Part shown: piece after piece, positions 8,540-18,124 of the stretch
Layout of the letters: the number at the start of each line of letters is the position of its first letter
Position numbering within the stretch: position 1 is the stretch's first letter
NCBI RefSeq assembly: GCF_026262505.1
Contig: NC_067203.1
Coordinates: 27,323,411-27,387,410, forward strand
Direction: 5' to 3'
Source: Trichomonas vaginalis G3
Taxonomy: Eukaryota > Parabasalia > Trichomonadida > Trichomonadidae
Length of the DNA stretch: 64,000 nt
The notes under the pieces: model-generated
Database searches by the model: none
Told to the model about the DNA's origin: nothing
The model's input: the letters and a program-made list of their open reading frames with translations, nothing else
Program-made: the position numbers and the translations under genes

Positions 8540-11149
8540 TTATTTATCATTAGTGATCTTGTTTAACAGAGTGTTCAAATCAAATTGTTTTTGAAGTTTC
8601 TTTTCGGATTTCTTGTTATCATATTGCTTTCTGATTTGTTCTGGTGTTTTCCATTTCGGTTCTTCATACTTGTTCTTCTTTGGCTCTGGTTTTATTACAT
8701 CAGGCTTTCTCTGTTTCTTTGGAATTAGTTTCTCTTCTTCTTCACTTTGATCTGATTCAGAGTTCCTCTTTGATGGGATTTCTTCTTCAATAGAGTCATA
8801 TTCAGGTTGCTTATTTGACTTCTTGGGAGTAAGTAAGGGGGATTCAGATGATTCGATTCTTTCTTTAGATTTCTCTGGAGATGGAAGAAGATGATCGGAT
8901 AACTCAGATTCTTGTTGTTTTCTTGGAGGAGGTGAAGGAGATTCTGATGATTCTGAATCGGTTTCTTGTTGTTTCTTTGATTTCTTTGGTGGAGGAAGTT
9001 CTTCGGATGATTTTGAATCGGTTTCTTGTTGTTTCTTTGATTTCTTTGGTGGAGGAAGTTCTTCGGATGATTCTGAATCGGTTTCTTGTTGTTTCTTTGA
9101 TTTCTTCTGAGAAGAAAATTCTGTTTCCTGTTTTTCTTCTTCGGTGTCTAAAGAAAGTTCTTCTGGATGACCATTCTCTGTCTCCTGAACTATATAGTCA
9201 TTTCTATATTCAGGATAAACATCACAGGTGTAAATCACTGTGTAATCAAATGGATTTGTCATTGGATCTTGTTCATCTTTAGCTGGTGCCTGTGGATTAT
9301 GAATTCTATTGAAGCGAATCATGGAATCATCATACAGCTCTTCTGGTGCTTCGTGGTTTTCAATCAAATCATCGATTGTATCGAATGGAAATGCTAAGAG
9401 AACGCTTTCATTCCTGGATTCAGCTGCTTCTGCAATCTGATTGATCAATTCCGGATTATCAATATTCGAGTTATCAAATCCGAGTTCTTTGACACGAGAA
9501 GATCTTACAATATCAATAAGTGCTGTAAATGCATCATTTCCGATCTCCTGATCAGAGATTTCGATTGTTTCGAGGTTGGATATTTCCTTCAGTACCTGAA
9601 CAACTTGATTCATCACAGGTCCGCATGATTGGTCGATTATGCCTCTCAGGAAGATTTTTTCGAGCTTTGTCAAACTCTTCAATGCGATGACAAATTCCGG
9701 AATTAGGAAAGCTTTGGCCTGATTGAAGCATCTGTCCATGTAAAGGCATTTCAGTCCTTTGCACTTTGAAAGGAAGACAAAGAAGTTGGAATCGATGTCG
9801 TTTCCTGACCAAGACAACCTCTGCAGCTTCATTGACTGCTTGAAAAGGTAATTTGTCAGGTCAACCATGTCTTCAGGAGAAACATGAGAGTTTGGAAGGT
9901 AGAGTGATGTAACTTTGCTGCGGTTTACCAGGTCAAACAGTTGAGTAAGGACTTTATTGGAATACTGAGAGAATCCGGCATCGAGTCTGACGAGGCTGTC
10001 TGGTAGTTTGATATCTCCGAGCTGTTTTGTGGCTGGGTTTCCGTTTAAGTTGATTGAAACATAATTTGAGTTTCCTGACTCGTGTAGTGCTTGGAGAATA
10101 TCTGCAATCTCTACATTTATCCATCCGATATTGAGATGCTTGATTTGCTTTGTATTTGCGAAAAGTAATTTTAAGTCGAGATTTCTCGCCTGGCAAATAT
10201 TTAAGTAAACAAGGGAATCAAATGACGGAGTAAATAGTTTTGAGTAGAAGTTTGCATCGAGATAGTCCGCACCAATAAAACCGAGTGAAGTAAGCTTTTT
10301 CTCAGATCCGCCCTTGGAAATAGATTCTAGGTATTCCTCGTTCATCGGAAAATAGAGGAGAGCTAAAGAAACAAGATTGTCAAAGCTGAATGTGGAGAGA
10401 GATTCCCAGAATGAAGAGAAATTTACAGTTGGATTTTCTCCGTACGCAATGTGCTTGAATGGGAATGTGTGGTTACGTAGTCCTGTCAGAGCGCGCGAAA
10501 CATCGTTGCCTTCTGAGTTCGGAATTGTGATTTGGTCTGCATAAGGGTAAGTTATCAAAGAGTACAAAATGTTTGGCATAAATTTCATTACTTTTTGTAA
10601 ATCCTGCTTGAGCATTATATTGTTACTTCGTGGGCGGAGATGATCGTTAAGAAAGGTTGTAATTTCGCGAAATTCTTCTGTAGAACCATACTTGATGCCC
10701 AGAGATGATTTGAATCTAGACATACATGCTCTAGGAATGTTATCAAATTTGTCTTGAATAAATGTTTGAAGCTCAATACGTTCATTAATTTCATTTTTTC
10801 CTAAAAACCTATATAAGAATTTTCCAAGCAAAGAGGCTAATTCATCTGCATCTTGTGGTAAAAACCTGCAAAGTTCATTCGTTTTTTCATCAAATGTTTT
10901 TGAGGGATTAAAAATGAAGTCGAATTCGCCTTCATTTTCGAGATATTTAGCAGAGACTATATTGCTCCAGAAGAATTGTCTGTCAGGTTTATTTTTCTTG
11001 TAGTAACGTATATCAAAATCACTGATAATGCAATTTCTTTTATCTGTTCGCTTGTTTCCTTTATCATGAATCTTTTGGATACTTCCGGAATAGAAAATCA
11101 ATCCTTTTCTCTTTGTATCCTTGATAGGAATTTCTAATTCTTTCGACAT
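8540..11149 (-). CDS. Leucine-rich-repeat protein with CARMIL-like N-terminus, intact
   Basis: This is the only clearly intact non-transposon gene here (869 residues). The first 120 or so residues, with SGSIQKIHDKG and RQFFWSNIVSAKYL, resemble the PH-like head of CARMIL-type LRR proteins. Residues about 230-560 form LRRs of RNase-inhibitor/CARMIL spacing (SLALLYFP, KHLNIGW, SLYLPNSHVS, LSWSGNDID). The last 230 residues are charged and disordered and hold a repeat KKSKKQQETDSESSEELPPP used about three times. CARMIL proteins bind actin capping protein and scaffold membranes in metazoa; in trichomonads such LRR genes form large families of unknown role. The ATG lies in a normal short-leader context and has no upstream in-frame extension. 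Confidence 0.8.
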   Translation of the reverse strand: MSKELEIPIKDTKRKGLIFYSGSIQKIHDKGNKRTDKRNCIISDFDIRYYKKNKPDRQFFWSNIVSAKYLENEGEFDFIFNPSKTFDEKTNELCRFLPQDADELASLLGKFLYRFLGKNEINERIELQTFIQDKFDNIPRACMSRFKSSLGIKYGSTEEFREITTFLNDHLRPRSNNIMLKQDLQKVMKFMPNILYSLITYPYADQITIPNSEGNDVSRALTGLRNHTFPFKHIAYGENPTVNFSSFWESLSTFSFDNLVSLALLYFPMNEEYLESISKGGSEKKLTSLGFIGADYLDANFYSKLFTPSFDSLVYLNICQARNLDLKLLFANTKQIKHLNIGWINVEIADILQALHESGNSNYVSINLNGNPATKQLGDIKLPDSLVRLDAGFSQYSNKVLTQLFDLVNRSKVTSLYLPNSHVSPEDMVDLTNYLFKQSMKLQRLSWSGNDIDSNFFVFLSKCKGLKCLYMDRCFNQAKAFLIPEFVIALKSLTKLEKIFLRGIIDQSCGPVMNQVVQVLKEISNLETIEISDQEIGNDAFTALIDIVRSSRVKELGFDNSNIDNPELINQIAEAAESRNESVLLAFPFDTIDDLIENHEAPEELYDDSMIRFNRIHNPQAPAKDEQDPMTNPFDYTVIYTCDVYPEYRNDYIVQETENGHPEELSLDTEEEKQETEFSSQKKSKKQQETDSESSEELPPPKKSKKQQETDSKSSEELPPPKKSKKQQETDSESSESPSPPPRKQQESELSDHLLPSPEKSKERIESSESPLLTPKKSNKQPEYDSIEEEIPSKRNSESDQSEEEEKLIPKKQRKPDVIKPEPKKNKYEEPKWKTPEQIRKQYDNKKSEKKLQKQFDLNTLLNKITNDK
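8880..9120 (-). repeat. 60-bp coding repeat in the LRR protein tail
   Basis: Three near-identical units containing gtttcttgttgtttctttg encode the charged KKSKKQQETDS repeat. The reverse-strand open frame over it is a shadow. Confidence 0.75.
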
Positions 11150-11947
11150 TTAATAATCGTCGTTGAATTGAATATTAATATTTGACAGGATTTTTTTGCC
11201 AATCACTCGGGGGTTATGAAAAATGAAAAAAATAATCGTCAAAATCACGACGATAGAGGGTGAGATTACCAAATATTGGTTTTTACAAGGAATGAATATA
11301 TCCTCAGATCAGAACTCGTCTAGAATGAGGTATTTATTAAGTTTGTTCATAGATGTATTTAAATAATTTAGTTATAAGACAAGAATTGCTACGATTCTGA
11401 CAAAATAACATTAAACATTAGAAATATATTTTTATAGATCGAATGCAGCCACAATTAAATTAGAATCTAAATCCATTTTCCTAAGTAAAGTCTCCCTATC
11501 GTTTTTCTGCCTCAATATTGAGTGAACCTCTATCAAAAATTTGAATAAGAGATTTTACAAAAGAAAAGGAGTCTAACATATTTTGGAATTCTTGCACAAA
11601 ATTGAATTGAACACAAATTAATATTAATGTAAATCATCTATGTATGAAATATTATCATTTTAGCAAAAATTACAATTAAAATATGTATAAATCTGACTTT
11701 AATTCAAATTTATGACAACTGGTGTGAAGCATCATTGAAAAACAGCCTTTAAACATATGGATTAAGTGGCACGTCACAGAAGCCTAAAAACATACTTAAT
11801 TTCCCCAGTTCATAATTTTATTTCTAAACAAATATAGTTACATACAAACATACATAAATTTTAATCGCATATCTAAAGATTTATAAAATAGCATAACAAT
11901 TCTCTTCTGTTGAATAATTTCATGTATTTGATCATCATTAAGTAAGG

Positions 11948-13053
11948 ATGTCGTTTTGGGGACAATTGGGGATCCGACCAAATAATTTTGGAAGTCTGGG
12001 GGACACGTAAAGTGTCAAAAATATTTGTAAAGTGTCAAATCAGTATCCTTGAAGATCCTATCTTTAACATTGTGATTATAGTACTATATGATTTATGTTT
12101 ATGCTTCTTATATGCTTTTCTTGAAAAAGAATATTTAATAATTTGATGATCTCTTAAATAAATATTTCCAGTCAATATATCAGGATATTATTCTTGTATT
12201 TCATAATTTTTATGAATGTTAATGGCTTTCCTCTATTTGTAATTGTTGTGTATGGTTAATCATTATTAATCTTTAAATCCTGAATTGAGTTTCTCAAGAT
12301 TTAGTATCCCATATCACTTATCTATGTAATATCTTTTCAACTACAACATATTATGTCGGTATTGATAAACTATAAACAATACTACAGATCGATGTCATTA
12401 ACACAATCATATTTACTGAAATGAGTATAGAAACTAGTTTTTTATGTCTAATAAATACTAAAAGCTATATGTTTAAAGATGTTTTGACAAAGGATAAATA
12501 ATTTAATTTTTATTTAATGCAATAGATTGTAAGAAATGAATAACTTTAGATTCATATTGTTCACAATAACCAAAAGTAGTAAAAGCAAGACACTAAAAAA
12601 ATCGAAGTCACGTTTTTCCCCGTCCCCCATGGGGGATGGGGGATGGGGGACGCATTCAAAATTGAATTGATTTTTGGTCTCTCCCATGGGGGATGGGGAA
12701 AAACGTGACATTGAGGGAATATTTTATAGTCTATATTTGATTTGGTTTTGTGATAATATGATATAAATAAGTCATTTTCTGCATATAAAGTAGAGCAAAA
12801 AACTGTATTTTGAGGAAAATGAAAATTAAATTTGCTCAAAATTAAAGAAAAAGGTCGAAAATCGCATGAAAATCATATTATAATATTATGCATATGTTAA
12901 ATAAATGATAATACTAAAACTTTATTCCTTGATTATTTTTTGACAGTTTACTAAAAATCTCTGACATCTCGAACTTATCTTGTCACTTTTCGGTCCCCCA
13001 GCGTCCCCCAAGTGGGGGACGCAATTGTCCCCAATGGGGACAAAACGACATGC
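11948..13053. mobile_element. Non-autonomous TIR element with G-run termini
   Basis: The two ends are inverted: tgtcgttttgggg with ggggacaattg on the left (about 11950-11972), and caattgtcccc, ccccaatgggg and caaaacgaca on the right (about 13020-13051). A second inverted pair lies inside (ccccgtcccccatggg at about 12620 and catgggggatggggaaaa at about 12686). A gacacgtaaagtgtcaaaa word lies near the left end and tgtcacttttc near the right end, as in the other TIR elements of this window. No coding capacity; no clean target duplication found. Confidence 0.55.
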
Positions 13054-13118
13054 TTACATTAAGCTTGAACCTAAGAAGCAAATATTTAAAAAAATTGGCG
13101 AAATAATATTCAAAATTG

Positions 13119-13893
13119 AGTGCGGGACAAATTTGCCAAGTGTCACTTTTTCAATAACCTTAAATTACGCTTTTCTAATTTTTAAAAAATAACCTTAAAT
13201 TATATTTGAAGAAATTATGTCTATGATATATGTTTTATGCTAGAATCTTGGAGTTTTCATGTACTACACAAAACTCCAAGGTTCCAAGAGTGAATGCTCA
13301 ATAGCAATTATAGAGATGTACCTTTTCAAAATGACTTTTACTGATTAAATTTAATCAATAGAAGACATTTTGAAAAGGTACCTCTACAATTAGATATACA
13401 AGAGATTCAAAGCTTCATTTCAGATAGATTTGAAACTTTGAAACTCTTGGTAGATTTTGAGTGAATGCTGACAATCATCTTTGAGAAGGTTTTCTTTAAG
13501 AAAACCTTCTCAAAGAGGTTTCTCAGGAGCCCCGAGGCTCCCTTTCGTAATGATTGGGAGCCTTGGGGCTCCTGAGACGAAGAATGGCTTCGCCGAATCT
13601 TTGATCAGCAGAGGCCAAATGAAAAGGCCTCTGCTGATGGATTCTCAGGAGCCCTGAGGCTCCCTTTCGTAATGATTGGAAGCCTTGGGGCTCCTGAGAC
13701 GAAGAATGGCTTCGCCGAATCTTTGATCAGCAGAGGCCAAATGAAAAGGCCTCTGCTGATGGATTCTCAGGAGCCCTGAGGCTCCCTTTCGTAATGATTG
13801 GGAGCCTTGGGGCTCCTGCAGCAGAGTATCGCTCCGCTCCATTATTTTTTTTTAAAAAGTGTCGTGTGGCAAATTTGTCCTGTTCCCTTCAAA
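13119..13893. mobile_element. Hairpin-array element with TIRs
   Basis: The left end gcgggacaaatttgcca with tgtcacttttt faces the right end aaaaagtgtcgtg with tggcaaatttgtcctg. The interior is a run of hairpins: around 13250, 13316-13385 and 13480-13515, then a unit of about 118 bp repeated nearly three times (13517-13830). Each unit contains a 50-nt hairpin (caggagcccygaggctccc facing gggagccttggggctcctg) and a 36-nt hairpin (atcagcagaggcc facing ggcctctgctgat). No gene; short frames on the minus strand are by-products of the repeat. Confidence 0.65.
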
Positions 13894-14368
13894 ATTTTTC
13901 AAGAGGACAGATTTTTAAATGTCGAAATTTATCTTATTAATGAATTTAAATGAAAAGCATAATTATAAAACATTAAGATTGAACAGAGGACAGAAATTGT
14001 AAATTAATTGATGACATAAGAATACATAAGTTTGATATTCTTGCAAAGAAGCTGCATAACGTCACACAAAGAATGAGAACGTTTATTGAAGTCTTCAAAT
14101 AAACATTAAAGAAAATTAAATTATAAAACAATAATATTTAAAAGATATGAGTAATCTTTTCGGTAAAAAATTTCAACTAACTTGGTAGAATCGGATATTC
14201 ACATTATCTCTTCAGGGTTGGAAATTTTGCATTATTAATTTATTATATATATATATATTAAACAAGTGACACCATAGCTTTATGGTATGTTTTTCTCTGA
14301 TAAACAATTAAGAATAAATAAAATTTTTTAAAAAAAGAAAATTAAAAAATTAAAAATAAATGATTATC

Positions 14369-14569
14369 TCATTCATCGCCAAATAGTAATCGATCCAACT
14401 CATCGGCCATTTTCTGTTGTTCGATTATCTCCCTTCTGACTCTCATCCTTCTGAGTACTTCGATAAGTTCGTTTTTGAATCTCAATGAATCTGGGTCAAG
14501 ATCTTCACTTTGTTTTTCGGGCGTGAATTCCAACAACTTCAGCCAAATTAGGGTTGTTAAAAATATCAA
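14369..14569 (-). pseudogene. Charged, helical C-terminal protein fragment, unknown
   Basis: The last 50 residues look like real protein: charged and helical, with LRRMRVRREIIEQQKMADELDRLL before the stop. The head of the frame is not convincing and no start context is seen. No family recognised. Probably the tail of a decayed gene. Confidence 0.3.
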
Positions 14570-16208
14570 AAATTAGCGTTTTGAAGACACCATGGTGTCT
14601 TATAATTTTCCCTTCCTTATTGGCGTGTAGAAATAAATGCGCCAATAGATTGAAGAAGAAGAATTGTTTTTCTCTTAATGAACTTTAATCCTTTTGATAT
14701 AAGAATATTAAAAACATTAATATAATTTCGATTTCGGAAATTAAATTTCCAAATTTTTTGTCGATTTCGGAAATAACAGGATCCCGCATCCAACACGCAA
14801 CAACAAAACACAAAACACACTTTTTGGTTCTTTCATCGTTTTAATCGTAATTTATGTAATACATGATTTGGATAAATTTTACAAAAATAGAACCTATATT
14901 ATATTCTTTTCAAAGATTCTTGCAAATCATCAAAAATAATTGTATTTTAAAAAACGATCAAATTATCCTTTCATTATTTTAAACTTAAATTAGTTTTTAT
15001 GATTGACTAAAGCAATCATATTTATTCATCATTAAATAAACAAAAAATAATATTTGAGACTTATTTCAAAAAAAACATTGAATTTATTAATTTGTCTCAA
15101 TTTCAGTATTATAAATTTTTATAATTTCAATATTTTGAAATACACTTTTTAATATTTCAATATTTATGATATTTCAATGTATTAAGTGGTCTCAAATCGA
15201 GCTTCTCAAATATAAGTTGGCCTATTCAAATAATAAAATTAAATAATATTTAAAATAATAAATAAAAGTGATTGAGGTCATAGCAAAACGGCTGTTTCAG
15301 TCATTAATTCTTAAAAATAAAAAGGGTAAAAACTAAATACAATGGGTAAAATTCAATAGTGTCTGTGCTATCGTTCAATTTGAAGGTGTCTTTTGAAACC
15401 GCAAGACACATTGAATTTTTGAATAGTGTATTATGGTTTGACAGACACCAATGAAAAAAATAAAATGATATTTATTTTAAATATATAAGATCCTTATATA
15501 AAATATAAATATTTTATCGTTTTATTTTCTTGTTTTAGAAATGTTTTTTATTGAAAAATCAATAAAACTAACTCCAAAATAAAATTTTTGATTTAAAGAC
15601 ACTATGATGACACCAGGCAAATCTTCCAAGACACCTATCGTCGGGAATATAACAACCCTAAGCCAAATTTTCAAGGGAGGTAATTTTAGGTACTCAAGGT
15701 AAAAACTTCCTACATTAGTGGCATAATCATCGCCAATGCTCTTATATAAAAACTTGAGTATCCTAATGATATCCTTATTTGAATAATGTGACAATTTTAG
15801 GCTGGCAGCCATTTATTCTTCACTTTTTGTTTTTGCTAAAAATTTTATTGACTTAGCAAAATTATCTGCTTCTCCTTCTAAAATTAAATCTTCTTCTTAT
15901 GGCATTCCAAACGGGAACCGCGGTTGGTTACCATGGATTTCCGTCACCGGTCACATTTTAAAGATTTTTAAGCCTTATAAAAATATGCTTTGTAAATCAT
16001 TTTTTGTAAATCGGCAAAAATTTGGTAATTTTCTTCAACTAATAAATCTGCGAATAGCATTTATAATACAAGAACAATCTTTTAAAATGCGTTTGATTCA
16101 TTTTTGTATAATTTCATATAGGCACATATATTCTTCCGGGACTTTCCGTGATTTTACCGTAAAATCATTAGTTTACACCAATTTTCCCGTATTTTGAATA
16201 GTTTACTG

Positions 16209-16436
16209 CACTTTTTCCGTAAAATTGAGTTACGGGAATCCGCAAAATTTCCGGACCTCATTTTTCATAGAATATAATAATAATATTTGATAAAAAGATA
16301 TATTATTTATATTTTTGATTTTTGAATTACGGAAAAAGTGAATTGATAACTTGATTTTTTTATATGGTTAATTTTTCAAATGATATTATGAAGATCTAAA
16401 ATATTAAAAGTAAAAAATTGAATTACGGAAAAAGTG
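16209..16436. promoter_or_regulatory. Three copies of acggaaaaagtg upstream of the hAT gene
   Basis: acggaaaaagtg occurs at 16329-16340 and 16425-16436, both inside a shared 20-base word ttgaattacggaaaaagtga, and inverted at 16209-16220. Short subterminal repeats of this kind are where hAT transposases often bind. That role is inferred. Confidence 0.4.
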
Positions 16437-16675
16437 AGGTCAAAAGTGAAATAAATTTGCAGAACAATTTTCATTGAAATAAGCTTTATTTTTCATTATT
16501 AATAACAATGCAAAAAAATATTTATCACGGGTTCAAAATTTAAAATTAAATATTTTAATAATTTACATCTTATTCTTTATTTTATATTTAACCCGTGAAA
16601 ATATCATTTAAAAATTGAATATATTCAAAAAGCTTTATTTTTATTATGACTGCATGGGATCCTCATGTATATGAT

Positions 16676-17875
16676 TCTTATATACGAAAAAAAGAGATCT
16701 GACATTGTGTCAGATCTCAGTAAAAGTGACATTTACATGTCAAAAAAATAGAATGAGTTTAAGTAATTAAAATTGAGGGTGAGAGTAGTATTGTATGAAA
16801 TAATATCTCTCACCCTCCAATTCATCCTATGGCGCCGAAAAAATTTTGGTGAAATGCGACCACATTTCACCAAAATTTCTCGGCGCCATATAGAGAACTA
16901 GAGCCTGTGAGGTACTGATACTATCCATGTACCTCGCAGGCTCTAGTTCCAAGCCAAAATGGCTAAAAATTGCCCGCAATTGTTCACATTGCGGGCAATT
17001 TTTAGCCATTTTGGCTGGGAATTGGAGGGTGAGAGTAGTATTGTATGAAATAATATCTCTCACCCTCCAATTCATCCTATGGCCGAAAAAATTTTGGTGA
17101 AATGCGACCACATTTCACCAAAATTTCTCGGCGCCATATAGAGAACTAGAGCCTGTGAGGTACTGATACTATCCATGTACCTCGCAGGCTCTAGTTCCAA
17201 GCCAAAATGGCTAAAAATTGCCCGCAATTGTTCACATTGCGGGCAATTTTAGCCATTTTGGCTGGGAATTGGAGGGTGAGAGTAGTATTGTATGAAATAA
17301 TATCTCTCACCCTCCAATTCATCCTATGGCGCCGAAAAAATTTTGGTGAAATGCGACCACATTTCACCAAAATTTCTCGGCGCCATATAGAGAACTAGAG
17401 CCTGTGAGGTACTGATACTATCCATGTACCTCGCAGGCTCTAGTTCCAAGCCAAAAATGGCTAAAATTGCCCGCAATTGTTCACATTGCGGGCAATTTTT
17501 AGCCATTTTGGCTGGGAATTGGAGGGTGAGAGTAGTATTGTATGAAATAATATCTCTCACCTCCAATTCATCCTATGGCGCCGAAAAAATTTTGGTGAAA
17601 TGCGACCACATTTCACCAAAATTTCTCGGCGCCATATAGAGAACTAGAGCCTGTGAGGTACTGATACTATCATGTACCTCGCGGCTCTAGTTCCAAGCCA
17701 AAATGGCTAAAAATTGCCCGCAATTGTTCACATTCCCATCTTTTGTTGGTAAGACGAAGAATATGAAATAAATTATGAAGAAGATAATGATGAATAAAAT
17801 ATCACTTTTTATATTTTTGACACGTAAAGTTGTCACTTTTCTGTCAAACTGTTTTTATCGTTTTCGTATATAACA
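16676..17875 (+). mobile_element. Non-autonomous Ginger-like hairpin-array element (1200 bp)
   Basis: The ends are TCTTATATACGAAAA and TTTTCGTATATAACA, i.e. inverted except at base 2. A 4-bp target duplication TGAT flanks it (16672-16675 and 17876-17879). The interior is about four copies of the 250-bp, four-hairpin unit described at 28956-30170, with small indels. The last 140 bp match the transposase end of the autonomous element at 40209-44164. It has no gene of its own. Confidence 0.85.
16770..17735. repeat. 250-bp four-hairpin tandem array, about 4 units
   Basis: Each unit holds four hairpins. They begin ggagggtgagag, tggcgccgaaaaaatttt, gaactagagcctgtgagg and ccaaaatggctaaaaattg, each followed by its own inverted complement. 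Units here carry scattered one- and two-base deletions not seen in the array at 28956-30170, so this copy is the older or less homogenised one. Confidence 0.9.
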
Positions 17876-18124
17876 TGATGAGTGGATTCCATTTAAGAAG
17901 ACGAAATATCCACCAACTCCTGAAACATTGGAAACAAAGTGTGGAAAAAAATGTTTCACTACGATCGGCTATTATGAGAATGAGCCTAATCAATCAGACA
18001 AAGGAAGGCTCTTTACATACTGTGCCGAATGTAGTGAAACATTAGTTCAAGGGCAGTTCGTGCGATGCATTAAAAAAGCAGGAAAAATGATTTTAAAGAT
18101 CATAAGTGCAAATTTTTACTCCCA

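Larger units (their letters stand above)
13894..16645. other. A+T-rich region, mostly without genes
   Basis: Apart from the fragment at 14369-14569 and a doubtful 96-codon minus frame at 15522-15812 (LPPLKIWLRVVIFPTIG, no domain), nothing coding is seen. The last 500 bases are the 5' flank of the hAT gene. Confidence 0.45.
16646..18124 (+). pseudogene. 5' part of the hAT transposase gene, split by a transposon
   Basis: An ATG at 16646 opens ten codons up to the insertion at 16676. After the insertion and one copy of the TGAT duplication are set aside, the same frame continues from 17880 without a stop. It passes through a Cys pair (KCGKKC), a second pair (YCAEC) and on to about 18085. There a frameshift in an A run moves the reading to the frame of 18125-19981, where DHKC supplies the last ligands. 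The layout fits a BED-type zinc finger, the usual DNA-binding head of hAT transposases. The gene is therefore broken twice: by the insertion and by a one-base shift. Confidence 0.65.

Noticed and set aside
8881-9282. A 133-codon plus-strand gene opposite the LRR gene tail
   Set aside because: It is the antisense shadow of a low-complexity Lys/Glu/Ser repeat, with no start context or domain.
12514-12839. Two overlapping minus-strand frames
   Set aside because: They lie over the ccccat/atgggg inverted repeats of a non-coding element and have no domain character.
14617-14820. A small Cys-rich frame (MCFVFCCCVLDAGSC)
   Set aside because: Low complexity at the head, no downstream domain, no promoter-like context; probably chance.
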